DNA of 64,000 bases from Chloroherpeton thalassium ATCC 35110 (lineage in GTDB: Bacteria; Bacteroidota; Chlorobiia; Chlorobiales; Chloroherpetonaceae). Below, piece after piece: positions 33,554 through 43,186 of this stretch. The stretch covers positions 838,501 through 902,500 of the forward strand of contig NC_011026.1 in the NCBI RefSeq assembly GCF_000020525.1, read 5' to 3'. How positions within the stretch are numbered: the first letter of the stretch is position 1; each line of letters begins with the position of its first letter. The notes beneath the pieces are model-generated. The model was not told the DNA's origin. It saw nothing but the letters and a program-made list of their open reading frames with translations, and made no database searches. Both the position numbers and the translations under genes were made by a program.

Positions 33554-36500
33554 TTATTTGGACAAAGCAGATTTCATTTCACCTGCTACGCCATTGGTGT
33601 CTGGCTGAAACTTGCGCGCTGCAAGATACTGGTACAGCTGCCAACGAGCGGTTGCATCTTCTTGAGCTTTTGCATAAAGAATTTTGGCTTCTTCAGGGTG
33701 ACTCTTCTTGAGCATTCGGAAGCGGTTTTCCATATCAAGATATTGTGCAACCGGAATTTTAGGCGGACGCGAGTCGATTTGCAATGGATTTTCACCTTGC
33801 AACGCACGGTCTGGATTGTATCGATAAAGCATCCATTGTGCCGATTCAACTGCCGCTTTCTGATTCAGCATTCCTCTTGACATGTCGATGCCATGTGCAA
33901 CGCAGTGGCTGTATGCAATAATGATTGACGGGCCGTTGAAGGCTTCCGCTTCAATGAACGCCTTCAAGGTTTGTTCATCTCTTGCGCCCAAAGCCACGCT
34001 GGCGACATAGCAGTTTCCATAAGTCATAGAAATGAGGCCTAAATCCTTCTTTGCAGAAGGTCTTCCACCGGCAGCAAATTTTGCAACAGCTGAACGCGGC
34101 GTCGCTTTGGAAGCCTGACCGCCTGTGTTCGAGTAGACTTCCGTGTCAAGCACCAACAAGTTGACATTTTTGCCGCTTGCCGTCACATGGTCTAAACCGG
34201 CATAACCGATATCATAAGCCCATCCGTCTCCACCGACTGCCCAAACGCTTTTCTTGGCGAGCATATCAGCAACGGTTTCAAGCGCACGAGCCTCATGCGA
34301 GCTCATGTTTTTCAACTTTTCCTTCAAAATCGCGATGCGCTCGCGCTGCTCAAAGATGCCAGGCTCTGTGGATTGATCGGCGTTGAGAATTGCATCGGCT
34401 AAAGATTCACCGATTTCGCCTGCCAATTTTGCAACCAACTCAGCCGCAAATTCTTGCTGCTTGTCGATAGAGACTCTGAAGCCCAAAGCAAATTCAGCGG
34501 TATCCTCAAAAAGTGAGTTCGACCATGTTGGGCCTCGTCCATCGGCGTTGGTTGTCCATGGCGTGGTTGGCAAGTTGCCACCATAAATCGAGGAGCAACC
34601 AGTGGCGTTGCCGATCACCAATCTATCACCGAAGAGCTGAGAAAGCAGCTTCACATAAGGCGTTTCACCGCAGCCTGAACAAGCACCGGAGAATTCAAAC
34701 AACGGCTGTTGAATTTGCTGCTGTTTGACCTGTGAAATATTCAATTTGGAGCGATCGTATTCAGGAATACCAAGGAAGAACTGCCAATTTTCGCGTTCGC
34801 TTTCCCAAATCGGCTGAACCGGACTCATGTTGATGGCTTTGAGCTTGGTTTCGGTTTTGTTCTTGGCCGGACACATATCTACGCAGATAGAGCAACCGGT
34901 GCAATCTTCAACGGAAACTTGAATGGTGAAACCCAAGTCTTTCCAATTCTTATCGCGACCGTCTATCGTTTTAAAGGATTCCGGCGCTGAGGTCAATATA
35001 TCCTTATCATAAATCTTTGCACGAATCACGCTATGCGGACAAACCATTGCACATTTTCCGCATTGAATACAAACTTCCGGATCCCAAACAGGGACGGATT
35101 CAGAAAGATTGCGCTTCTCGTATTGCGCAGTTCCAACCGGATAAGTACCATCATCAGGAAGAGCGCTTACAGGTAAATCATCGCCGTGTCCGCCGATAAT
35201 TTTGCCCAGCACATTACAAACAAAATCCGGCGCGTTGCCTGCAATAGCAGGTTTTAGCTCGATGGTGCTTGTAACCGCATCTGGAATTTTGACTTCGTGC
35301 AAATGTGAAAGCGCGTTATCAACCGCGTTGATGTTCATGCGAACAATCTCTTCACCTTTTTTGCCGTAAGTTGCGCGGATGGAATCTTTAATTTTTTCAA
35401 TGGCTTCTTCACGCGGCAAAACACCGGAAATAGCAAAGAAGCACACCTGCATCACCGTGTTAATGCGCCGTCCCATGCCACTTTCGCCAGCCACTTTGTA
35501 ACCGTCGATGACATAAAGCTTTGCTTTTTTCTCGATCAAACGCTGCTGAGCCACTTTTGGCAGATGCTCCCAAACTTCTTCCGTTGCGTGATGCGAATTG
35601 ACAAGCAAGGTGCCACCTTCAACCAAATTCTTGAGAATGTCGCTGGTTTGCAAAAACAGCCACTGATGGCAACCAATGAAGTTGGCTCGTGAAATCAAGT
35701 ATGTTGAGCGAATCGGTTTTGGACCGAAACGAAGGTGAGAAACCGTCATCGAACCCGCTTTTTTCGAGTCATACACAAAGTAGCCCTGCGCGTAGTTGTC
35801 GGTATTTTCACCGATAATTTTAATGGAGTTTTTATTTGCACCGACCGTTCCGTCAGAGCCAAGTCCGTAGAACATGGCGCGAACGACATGATTGGGCTCG
35901 ATAGAGAAATTCGTATCGTAATCGAGGCTCTTGTTGGTCACATCGTCGTGAATGCCAACCGTGAAGCGATTTTTGGGTTTATCCAAGGCCAAGTTGTCGA
36001 AAACGGCTTTAACCATTGCCGGCGTAAACTCTTTTGATGAAAGTCCGTAGCGACCACCAACGACTTTTGGCATCGAAGTGAGCTTGCCATATCCATTTAC
36101 AAGTCCTTCGTTGATAGCGGTCACGCAATCCAAATAGAGTGGCTCGCCTGCGCTGCCTGGCTCTTTCAATCGATCCAGAACCGCAATAGATTTAACCGTT
36201 TCTGGAATGGATTCTACAAAACGCTTCACGTCAAATGGACGATACAAGCGGACTTTAATCAAACCAACTTTTTCGCCTTTCTCACAAAGGGAATTGACGG
36301 TTTCAACAGCCGTTTCTACACCAGAACCCATTAAAACAATCACGCGCTCTGCGTCTGGCGCGCCGTGATATTCATAGAGTTGATAGCTGCGGCCAGTGAG
36401 CTGAGCAAATTTATCAAACAATTTCTGTGTGATATCTGGACACGCATCGTAATATGGATTGACCGTTTCGCGAGCCTGGAAGTAAACATCAGGGTTTTGT

Positions 36501-37156
36501 GAAGTGCCGCGAATAATTGGGTCGTCCGGTGTCATTCGGCGCGCGCGATGAGCACGAACCAAATCGTCATCAATCATCGCTTTAATTTCTTCCTCGGTCA
36601 AAACTTCTATTTTAGAAACTTCGTGAGAAGTTCTAAACCCATCGAAGAAGTGAAGAAAAGGAACGCGTGATTCCAAGGTCGCTGCTTGCGCGATTAAGGC
36701 GAAATCCATGGCTTCTTGAACAGAGCAGGAGCTAAAAAGTGCAAACCCAGTTGCTCTTGTAGAAGTGACGTCGCTATGGTCGCCAAAAATAGAAAGCGCT
36801 TGCGCAGCAAGTGCACGAGCCGATACATGAATGACTGTTGGGGTCAATTCACCGGCTAACTTATACATGGTTGGAATCATCAACAGCAAGCCTTGAGACG
36901 CCGTAAAAGTTGTCGTCAAAGCACCTGTTTGAGCAGCACCGTGCAAAGCCGCAGCCGCACCGCCCTCATGTTGCATTTCCACCACCGATGGAATGGTTCC
37001 CCAAATATTTGGCGTTCCTTCCGATGCCCACGCATCAGATATTTCTCCCATTGGCGATGCCGGCGTGATTGGATAGATAGCAATAACCTCATTGGTACGA
37101 TAGGCAACATGAGTCACTGCATCGTTTCCATCCATTGTCTTATATAGCCGTTTCAT
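33554..37156 (-). CDS. nifJ: Pyruvate:ferredoxin (flavodoxin) oxidoreductase, single-chain
   Basis: Homodimeric PFOR of 1200 residues, all domains in one chain. It interconverts pyruvate plus CoA and acetyl-CoA plus CO2 with ferredoxin; in a green sulfur bacterium it works as pyruvate synthase, feeding carbon from the reductive TCA cycle. Seen in order: the N-terminal thiamine-diphosphate pyrimidine domain (YPITPASPMGE), a CoA-binding middle, and two ferredoxin clusters, CIQCGKCAMVCP near 693 and CTGCSICVDMCP near 752. CSGCGETP near 825 ligates the proximal cluster, and the diphosphate-binding GDGWAYDIGYAGLDHV follows. The start has a purine-rich AAGGGAAAGGGAAG leader. A DHOD-like gene follows. 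Confidence 0.97.
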   Translation of the reverse strand: MKRLYKTMDGNDAVTHVAYRTNEVIAIYPITPASPMGEISDAWASEGTPNIWGTIPSVVEMQHEGGAAAALHGAAQTGALTTTFTASQGLLLMIPTMYKLAGELTPTVIHVSARALAAQALSIFGDHSDVTSTRATGFALFSSCSVQEAMDFALIAQAATLESRVPFLHFFDGFRTSHEVSKIEVLTEEEIKAMIDDDLVRAHRARRMTPDDPIIRGTSQNPDVYFQARETVNPYYDACPDITQKLFDKFAQLTGRSYQLYEYHGAPDAERVIVLMGSGVETAVETVNSLCEKGEKVGLIKVRLYRPFDVKRFVESIPETVKSIAVLDRLKEPGSAGEPLYLDCVTAINEGLVNGYGKLTSMPKVVGGRYGLSSKEFTPAMVKAVFDNLALDKPKNRFTVGIHDDVTNKSLDYDTNFSIEPNHVVRAMFYGLGSDGTVGANKNSIKIIGENTDNYAQGYFVYDSKKAGSMTVSHLRFGPKPIRSTYLISRANFIGCHQWLFLQTSDILKNLVEGGTLLVNSHHATEEVWEHLPKVAQQRLIEKKAKLYVIDGYKVAGESGMGRRINTVMQVCFFAISGVLPREEAIEKIKDSIRATYGKKGEEIVRMNINAVDNALSHLHEVKIPDAVTSTIELKPAIAGNAPDFVCNVLGKIIGGHGDDLPVSALPDDGTYPVGTAQYEKRNLSESVPVWDPEVCIQCGKCAMVCPHSVIRAKIYDKDILTSAPESFKTIDGRDKNWKDLGFTIQVSVEDCTGCSICVDMCPAKNKTETKLKAINMSPVQPIWESERENWQFFLGIPEYDRSKLNISQVKQQQIQQPLFEFSGACSGCGETPYVKLLSQLFGDRLVIGNATGCSSIYGGNLPTTPWTTNADGRGPTWSNSLFEDTAEFALGFRVSIDKQQEFAAELVAKLAGEIGESLADAILNADQSTEPGIFEQRERIAILKEKLKNMSSHEARALETVADMLAKKSVWAVGGDGWAYDIGYAGLDHVTASGKNVNLLVLDTEVYSNTGGQASKATPRSAVAKFAAGGRPSAKKDLGLISMTYGNCYVASVALGARDEQTLKAFIEAEAFNGPSIIIAYSHCVAHGIDMSRGMLNQKAAVESAQWMLYRYNPDRALQGENPLQIDSRPPKIPVAQYLDMENRFRMLKKSHPEEAKILYAKAQEDATARWQLYQYLAARKFQPDTNGVAGEMKSALSK

Positions 37157-37904
37157 ATAGAATACTTCCCTTTCCCTTATCGGTTTGTTGAACTAATGGA
37201 TACGCCTTAGGCGCTATAATTGAAACTTATTAAAAATAAAAGCACTGACTTTTAATTAAATACTTTCTGGATCGTCGTGCGATGTTTTTGAGGCAAGATC
37301 ATTTGTAGGAACCATCTTCTAAAGTGTTCCGGTTGTTCTTCGATTTTCAAAATAATTTGATGACTTTATTATAGCAACTTTGCCAGTCGCAATTCTGCTA
37401 CAATAGGAGGCTCCGGCTCAAACATGCGGTTTAAGGGCTATACCCATGCGCGAAAAGAAGCACCAACTTCTCACTTCATAAAGAACAAGAACTCATTATG
37501 AAGTGCGCTCAGACCCAATTCACTTTGCGAAATAGCACCAGGAAGGATTTTCATTGGTGCATTAGGGTACAACTTGGCCTGCCATGTTACTTTAGCTGAT
37601 TTTAGAAACGGATAATAACATCCCGCCAACAATTCACAAAATCTTATTCTGCTTTGAGTTGCAAAAATCACAAAAAAATTCCAGAGGGTAAGTTTTTCGC
37701 AAAAGTTAGCAATTTTTTTTTCACTTAAGCGTTCTGCAATGCGGTTTCTGAAAAAAAAGAAATTGGATTTTTACGAGGCATCAACACCTTGGCGAAAACT
37801 GAAAGCGGGGGATTTTCGAAAAAAAAAGCGCGAAGTGACAAAACAGATAACCAAACCTGATTTCACTTCGCGCAATTCGATTAGTTCTGCGTTAAACCGA
37901 AGCG
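37157..37904. other. Long intergenic region without a convincing gene
   Basis: About 750 bp between the nifJ start and the LOV gene. It should contain the nifJ promoter. A perfect 10-bp inverted repeat lies at 37472-37481/37496-37505 (CACTTCATAA/TTATGAAGTG). Two short frames (37471-37671 minus, 37739-37996 plus) have no recognisable features and are not called. Confidence 0.5.
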
Positions 37905-38477
37905 CTAAAATTTGCTTGTTTCAACGGCTTCTATCAGTTTTTTCAACAGCCCAATTCGTTCACGATTTTCGTCTGTCACTTCTGTTTTCGAAATAATCTT
38001 ATTGAGGTCGTCCAGCGTGCGCTCGTAGCTATTGTCCTGGCTGCCAAAATAAACCAGAAACGCGTTGACAAGCGAAGTCAGCATTTCTTCCAACTTTTTG
38101 GATTCGGTAATGTCGGACTGAATGCCAACAAAATGCGTAATTTCGCCATTTTCATCGCGAATCGGATTTAAAGACAGGCGATTCCAAAAGGCTTCGCCAT
38201 TTTTTTTATGATTGCGAAGCTCAACCACGCAATGCTTTCCCGTGCCAAGCGATTCGCGAATCATTTGCGACGCTTCTTTATTGGTTTCGGGACCTTGCAA
38301 AAAACGGCAGTTTTTCCCCAAAATTTCCTCGCTATTATATCCGGTGATTTCTGTAAATCCATTGTTGACAAAAATAAGCGGATTATCCGGCTGGCGCGCG
38401 TCGCTAATCGCGATACCTTCTGAGGTTTTGTCGATGGCTTTAATTAAAAGTGATTTGTCGATGTGATGTTCTGACAT
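37905..38477 (-). CDS. Short LOV-domain (blue-light PAS) protein
   Basis: Protein of 190 residues: one LOV domain (about 8-130) and a C-terminal helical, coiled-coil-like tail (130-190). The flavin-binding signature GKNCRFLQ (54-61) contains the photoactive Cys57. The later LOV strands KNGEAFWNRLSLNPIRDENGEITHFVGIQSDIT have the Asn and Gln that contact flavin. There is no kinase, GGDEF or DNA-binding domain, so it is a short LOV protein that probably signals through dimer changes. It stands alone on the minus strand, upstream of a long gap. Confidence 0.9.
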   Translation of the reverse strand: MSEHHIDKSLLIKAIDKTSEGIAISDARQPDNPLIFVNNGFTEITGYNSEEILGKNCRFLQGPETNKEASQMIRESLGTGKHCVVELRNHKKNGEAFWNRLSLNPIRDENGEITHFVGIQSDITESKKLEEMLTSLVNAFLVYFGSQDNSYERTLDDLNKIISKTEVTDENRERIGLLKKLIEAVETSKF

Positions 38478-38577
38478 ACAGCTTACTCCTTTTACAAAAT
38501 GGGAATCATCTCGGGCAATGAATAAAAATTGAGCATCCTGGATAATTAAACAAGCCGTTCAAATGGCTTATCAACGT

Positions 38578-39603
38578 TCAATCTTGATGGATGCAGGCAA
38601 GATTTGTTTTATAGAACTCAGATTGGCCGTCGAGAATTCCGCAATCGGCTTCCTCGAAAAGCGCTCGGCATTTTTGAACCGTAAAGCCACGCCCATCTTC
38701 CGTCTTTTCCTTAATGTCTCTGGGATTTGCGCCGATTTCTGCCCAAAACAAATTTGCGCCAGCGGCAGCGCCAATAACGCATGGCTCGTGGGTGCAGTTT
38801 CCTTTCACGCTGCGAGGCATGCCAAGCCGTGTGACCGCCACGCATTGCGCTTGCCTTATTTCCGAAATCATACCGTATTTTTCCGCCATTTCCGTTCCAG
38901 GAATCGAAATTCTGCGTGCCGCGCCACTATAAGCAGGTTCAAGCGAAGCGGTTAAGAGAATCATATCAGCAATTTCATCATTGCGATGCTCTGGCCCAAC
39001 GGGTTCCACACAAGTGCCAATTGAAAGACCGGCTTGGCGAAATGCCGCAAAACTTTCCATGCGCTTGTGCGGCGGAATCTCGGTATCCACGCCTTCGCGC
39101 AGCCGCATGGCATGATAGACGCCATCAAATCCTGCCGCGCGCATTTCGTTTGCTTCTTTTTGGGTTCGGTCGCCAACATTTGCAATCAAGAGCGTTTCCG
39201 GCTTAATGTGTCGCCGCACTTCCTGAGCCATTTCCAAAAGTTCGCCAAATAAGTAATTGGCAGTTGCCATCATATACACCGCGCTTGCACCGACAGCTTC
39301 CAAGTACAGTGCGCTTTCCACGGCTTCTTCAGGGGATAATTTTGTGGCTTTTGTAAAAACCTGGTTGATGGCAGCAAATGAGCAATATTTGCAATTCTCG
39401 CCGCAGGGCGCCAAGTTTAGCGCAAATTGTCCATGCACTTCGGCTTTATTGCCTGTGAGTTCCTTAGAAATGCGTTTGGCTTCCGCCATTAAAAGATAAG
39501 TTTCCGGCGAATCGAGCGGCAAGGAAAGCATCCAAACCAGTTGCGCTTTGCTAAATGGCTCAGCATTTTGAGATTGCTTGAGGAGGTCGTGAATGTTATA
39601 CAT
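38578..39603 (-). CDS. Radical SAM enzyme, BioB/HydE-like
   Basis: Protein of 341 residues with the radical SAM cluster motif CGENCKYCSF (CxxxCxxC) near residues 67-76 and a TIM-barrel layout like biotin synthase. It is not a clear BioB: the second-cluster Cys/Arg residues of biotin synthase are not obvious and no other biotin gene is near. The C-terminal third has extra cysteines (KGNCTHEPCVIG, VQKCRALFEEADCGILDG) that could ligate another metal. Substrate unknown; HydE- and methylase-like relatives are alternatives. The gene is isolated, with about 350 bp of empty sequence upstream. Confidence 0.85.
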   Translation of the reverse strand: MYNIHDLLKQSQNAEPFSKAQLVWMLSLPLDSPETYLLMAEAKRISKELTGNKAEVHGQFALNLAPCGENCKYCSFAAINQVFTKATKLSPEEAVESALYLEAVGASAVYMMATANYLFGELLEMAQEVRRHIKPETLLIANVGDRTQKEANEMRAAGFDGVYHAMRLREGVDTEIPPHKRMESFAAFRQAGLSIGTCVEPVGPEHRNDEIADMILLTASLEPAYSGAARRISIPGTEMAEKYGMISEIRQAQCVAVTRLGMPRSVKGNCTHEPCVIGAAAGANLFWAEIGANPRDIKEKTEDGRGFTVQKCRALFEEADCGILDGQSEFYKTNLACIHQD

Positions 39604-39958
39604 GATTTTCTCCCGAGTTAGGTTGTAGTTAAGGGATGGTCGAAATTCAGTTGAAGCGTCCTCTTCATCTTTGAAAGCAAGCGTTAAAAATTACAGAAAA
39701 AACTTGTGGAAAGCTATTTTAATTCTATGCACGCCGATTCCTTTATTATTATATAGAAACGCCCGATGACAGCAGACAAAATAAGCGGCCAACAGAACAA
39801 TTGATTTTCTTTGTTTCTACCAGTTTAAGAACTTAGCTTATTCTTGCTTGCGTCTATGGTTTTTAAATAGTGATTACTTAAATTTTGCTCGGAATTTTTA
39901 AGGCGGCACGCACTTCGCTTTCAAAAGAATCGAATAGATAAACCCAAAGCATAATGAC
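39604..39958. other. Divergent intergenic region
   Basis: Region between the divergent radical SAM and lipoprotein genes. It should hold both promoters. I see no RNA structure, repeat or operator that stands out. Confidence 0.4.
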
Positions 39959-40798
39959 ATGCGGAAATTATTAACTCTCTTATCGCTGTATATAGTTTTT
40001 TCTACCCTTCTCATTTCAGGATGCGGCGGCTCAAAAGAAGCACAAGATGGCGACGGGCTCGACTCGCTGGCTCAGGCTTCAGCGCTGGATTCTTTAGCCA
40101 TGCTGGCTGACTCTTTACGCGGCGACTCTCTTGGTAGCTCAGTAGCCATCGGCGAGTTGGATTCCGTGACGATCACAACAGACACGCGCATCGATCCAGT
40201 TGCAGCCTTTCGAAGCGGAAACCTTTCGGCTAAAGCCGTTGGTGCTGAACTGATCGAGGAAAAAGGCCTGGGCTGTAAATATTATCTGCCTAAAACCTGG
40301 CAAACGTCTCGCAGGGATTATAAAAACCTTGTGAATTATTTTTATGATGGCCGCATCAGCGTTACCATCTCGGTCGCAAACTCTGTGTTTGACTCTTTAA
40401 GTTTTTGGGCGCAAGTTCAGGAAGCCATTACTTATGGAAAAAATCAAATTCCAAAATTGCATTGGCGATTTGATCCACCCGTTGAACAAAATGCCGCAGC
40501 CGCTCAAACCTACCTTGGCCGCTATGAGTTTGGCGGAAAACAGTACAACACCGCGTACTATTTTCATGGCAAATATCAATTTCACATCATTGTAAGCCAC
40601 AAAGTCGATGCGTTAACTGACAGCGACGCGCAAGTCATTAATTATTTGATGGCTTCGTTTGTTGCAGAAGAACCTACGGTTGAAATTCCAAAACCGGTTA
40701 CTATCAGCGATTCGCAAGAAGAAACGCCGGAAGAAAAGCCAAATACAACGCCAGAGCCAAAAGCCAAACCAAAGGCAAAAGTGAAAAAATCAAAATAA
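39959..40798 (+). CDS. Lipoprotein of unknown function with Pro/Lys-rich tail
   Basis: Protein of 279 residues with a lipoprotein signal (lipobox LISGC near residue 22). A Ser/Asp/Leu-rich low-complexity segment follows, with repeated DSLA units (about 35-75). A globular core (about 90-225) contains FYDGRISVTISVANSVFDSL and GKYQFHIIVSHKVDAL. The C-terminus (230-279) is Pro/Glu then Lys-rich (KAKPKAKVKKSK). I do not recognise the core. It should sit on the periplasmic face of a membrane. No partner is evident; the AlbA_2 gene follows after about 250 bp. Confidence 0.7.
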   Translation: MRKLLTLLSLYIVFSTLLISGCGGSKEAQDGDGLDSLAQASALDSLAMLADSLRGDSLGSSVAIGELDSVTITTDTRIDPVAAFRSGNLSAKAVGAELIEEKGLGCKYYLPKTWQTSRRDYKNLVNYFYDGRISVTISVANSVFDSLSFWAQVQEAITYGKNQIPKLHWRFDPPVEQNAAAAQTYLGRYEFGGKQYNTAYYFHGKYQFHIIVSHKVDALTDSDAQVINYLMASFVAEEPTVEIPKPVTISDSQEETPEEKPNTTPEPKAKPKAKVKKSK

Positions 40799-41049
40799 GG
40801 GCTCGCCTTCCGCTGTTGACATTGATGAAAACAGCTTTTTCCTGAAACAACTCTTGCACGCGCTTTTAGGAAATCATTTGGCGTTCAACACTTTTGAACG
40901 CCTTCTATGCAATAGATCATGAAAGCCAAAGGCAGCGGCTGCTTTACATTACGTTCATTTACAGTTCGAACTCATCTTGTTCTTTGTCGCGTTTTTGGGT
41001 AAAATCCTTTTATAAGCTCTTGATAAGAGCCTCTAAATCCGATTTTAAC

Positions 41050-41712
41050 ATGTATACAGATGCTGAGCTGCTCCGTTTAGTGGAACGAGGTGAAAATGTG
41101 CAGATTGAGTTTAAGCGGCTGGTTCATTCTCCCGAGAAAATTGCAAAGTCGATGGTGGCTTTTGCAAACACAGCCGGCGGCGTCATTTTAATTGGTGTTG
41201 ATGATGACAAGCGCATTGTCGGCATAGAAAGCGAGAAAGAAACCATTGAAATTATTGATGAGGCGGCGCACGAGTTTGTAGCGCCTAAAATCAACTATGT
41301 CACCGATGTAGTGGAATTTCGAGCTCGCGACGTGCTTATGGTCACTGTTGAAGAAAGTGAGCGAAAACCGCATTTTCACATCTCATATCCGCGCCATTCA
41401 GACACACTCAAGAGAAAAAAAGAAAAAAAAGTCTATATCAGAAAAGATAGCCACAATGTGGCGGCAACCCGAGAAGAAGTTCATCTGATGGAAGACGAAG
41501 AAAAACCGCTGATTATTTCTTACGGTGAAAATGAGCAATTGCTTTTTCGATATCTCGATACTTACCATCGCATTACGCTGAAAGAATTCAGCAAGCTGGT
41601 GAATATCTCCACCAAGCGCGCATCGATCATTTTAATTTCGCTGGTGCGTGCTGGCGTAATTCATCTTCATAATGAAGGCAAACAAAATTACTATACGCTT
41701 GCCGCTTCATGA
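41050..41712 (+). CDS. AlbA_2 (Schlafen-like) DNA-binding domain protein
   Basis: Protein of 220 residues. The N-terminal AlbA_2 domain (about 1-130) has ENVQIEFKRLVHSPEKIAKSMVAFANTAGGVILIGVDDD, the signature of this family. The C-terminal part (about 150-215) looks like a winged helix (ITLKEFSKLVNISTKRASIILISLVRAGVIHLH). Such proteins are putative transcriptional regulators or helicase-linked proteins. The ATG at 41050 is chosen because the domain starts there; an upstream frame of 52 residues is Ser/Cys-rich and unconserved. Isolated gene. Confidence 0.85.
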   Translation: MYTDAELLRLVERGENVQIEFKRLVHSPEKIAKSMVAFANTAGGVILIGVDDDKRIVGIESEKETIEIIDEAAHEFVAPKINYVTDVVEFRARDVLMVTVEESERKPHFHISYPRHSDTLKRKKEKKVYIRKDSHNVAATREEVHLMEDEEKPLIISYGENEQLLFRYLDTYHRITLKEFSKLVNISTKRASIILISLVRAGVIHLHNEGKQNYYTLAAS

Positions 41713-41914
41713 GATGTTTTTGAGACAGAACTGTTCAAAAGCGTTGAAACAATTGGATTTAATCTGCCCTCAGAAGCAACCGAACGGACATCATCAGGAA
41801 ACAAATAATTTTGCCCGATGATGCCCGTTTTGATTTATTTCCATCGACTGATGCGCTACAATCATTAAAAAAATAACCGCTTAGCGCTTTTTTAAATAAT
41901 CGTTTGAGCCGCTT

Positions 41915-42601
41915 TTAGTTCTCAAACACACTAAACAAAGCCGGCGAAGCACTTTTCTCCCGTTCTTTTTCCAAGCGATAATTGATAACATCTTCGACGG
42001 TCAGCACCGGAAAATCATGCTTTTCTGCAAAAGCAATGGCTTCGTCTAAATTTGCCATTGTTCCATCTGGATTGGTGAGTTCGCAAAGCACACCATAAGG
42101 ACTTAGGCCGGCAAGCCGCATCAGATCAACTGTGGCTTCCGTATGTCCAGGGCGCTCCAACACGCCACCCGTTCTTGCTCGCAATGGAAACACATGACCG
42201 GGACGCGCCAACTCCTCAGGCTTTGCGTCGGCGGCAATGGCCGTTTTGACGGTGCGAACACGATCTGCAGCCGAAACGCCGGTTTTTACGCCCGTTTTGG
42301 CCTCGATGGAAACCGTGAAGGCGGTTTGAAATCCGCTCGTATTTTCCGAAACCATCATGGGCAGCGCTAAAGCCTGAACTTTTTCAGTGGTTAAACACAA
42401 ACAAACAATGCCGCTACATTCGCGAATCAGCATGGCCATTTGGGTTTCTGTTAGAAATTCTGCTGAAAAGATTAAGTCAGCTTCGTTTTCGCGATCTGGC
42501 GAATCGCTCACCAAAATGCCTTTGCCGCTTCGCAAAGCCGTTAATGCGTTTTCAACGCGGGTAAATTCGTCGCCGAATTTTTTTTCGAGTAATGGATTCA
42601 T
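41915..42601 (-). CDS. ribB: 3,4-dihydroxy-2-butanone-4-phosphate synthase
   Basis: Riboflavin enzyme of 228 residues that converts ribulose-5-phosphate to the four-carbon unit of the lumazine ring. Seen are the acidic metal site [12 protein letters not shown], the segment [25 protein letters not shown] with catalytic His and Glu, and [14 protein letters not shown] near the C-terminus. It is the single-domain form without the GTP cyclohydrolase II half of RibBA. A GAAGGAG ribosome-binding site lies 8 nt upstream. An FMN riboswitch with an attached terminator controls it (42663-42848). Confidence 0.96.
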   Translation of the reverse strand: MNPLLEKKFGDEFTRVENALTALRSGKGILVSDSPDRENEADLIFSAEFLTETQMAMLIRECSGIVCLCLTTEKVQALALPMMVSENTSGFQTAFTVSIEAKTGVKTGVSAADRVRTVKTAIAADAKPEELARPGHVFPLRARTGGVLERPGHTEATVDLMRLAGLSPYGVLCELTNPDGTMANLDEAIAFAEKHDFPVLTVEDVINYRLEKEREKSASPALFSVFEN

Positions 42602-42662
42602 GTGTGGTCTCCTTCATCATTGTTTGAATGAATCAGGGCAAATCGCGGAAGGGTGCTCATGC

Positions 42663-42691
42663 AAAAAGAGCAGCGAGCCTCTAACTGCTGT
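42663..42691 (-). terminator. Riboswitch expression-platform terminator
   Basis: On the minus strand AGCAG...CTGCT (42685-42689 with 42669-42673) is followed by CTTTTT. The first arm can instead pair through CAGC with an upstream GCTG (near 42704-42707), giving an antiterminator alternative. So FMN binding probably ends transcription before ribB. Confidence 0.6.
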
Positions 42692-42706
42692 GGACATTGA
42701 TTGCAG

Positions 42707-42848
42707 CCTTATCCTCTTCCATCCGGCCTTTCACCGTCGGCTTTGGCTTTTCACCAAATCTGCTGACCTCCCACCTGGGAGCGCTCGCGGGCTCTCCAAA
42801 AGTTTGGAACACCGCCGGTGGGGAATTTCGCCCCGCCCTGAGAACAAG
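42707..42848 (-). promoter_or_regulatory. FMN riboswitch (RFN element)
   Basis: The minus strand carries the RFN consensus blocks in order: AGGGCGGGGCGAAATTCCCC, ACCGGCGGT, AGCCCGCGAGCG, GATTTGGTGAAAAGCCAAAG, CCGACGGT and CCGGATGGAAGAGGAT. The closing helix P1 pairs 42840-42848 with 42708-42716 (one G-U and seven or more regular pairs). It senses FMN and represses ribB. Confidence 0.95.
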
Positions 42849-43186
42849 TTTATTTTGAGGCTGGAATATAGACATCCAGCTCCTTTTTAAAAGTACACGA
42901 GGTAAAATTAAAGACCGATTTTCACAAAATTTTCACAAGCGTCTTCTAAACAGCTGCTTTATTAGCAAACGGCTTGCCATTTTAGGTCATTTTTTAACCG
43001 AGCAACGCCATTGAATGAAAAACCGGCGGGAAAAATCGGCAATGCTTAGGAAAGAATTTTTCGGATTCGTTATATTCACCCCCACGTTATGCGTGTCTGC
43101 GCTAACTACAATCAGAAATACAGCTTGTAACCATAGGCGGTTACACTGGATTCTTAATAAAAAAACTACTAAGGGAGAACGAAATA

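Noticed and set aside
37471..37671. Short minus-strand frame upstream of the LOV gene
   Set aside because: No motif, no ribosome-binding site, and it contains the inverted repeat; kept only as part of the unassigned intergenic region.
37739..37996. 85-codon plus-strand frame
   Set aside because: Lys-rich low-information sequence overlapping the LOV gene end; no support.
42387..42890. 167-codon plus-strand frame across the FMN riboswitch
   Set aside because: It is antisense to ribB and to the conserved riboswitch, whose constraint explains the open frame.
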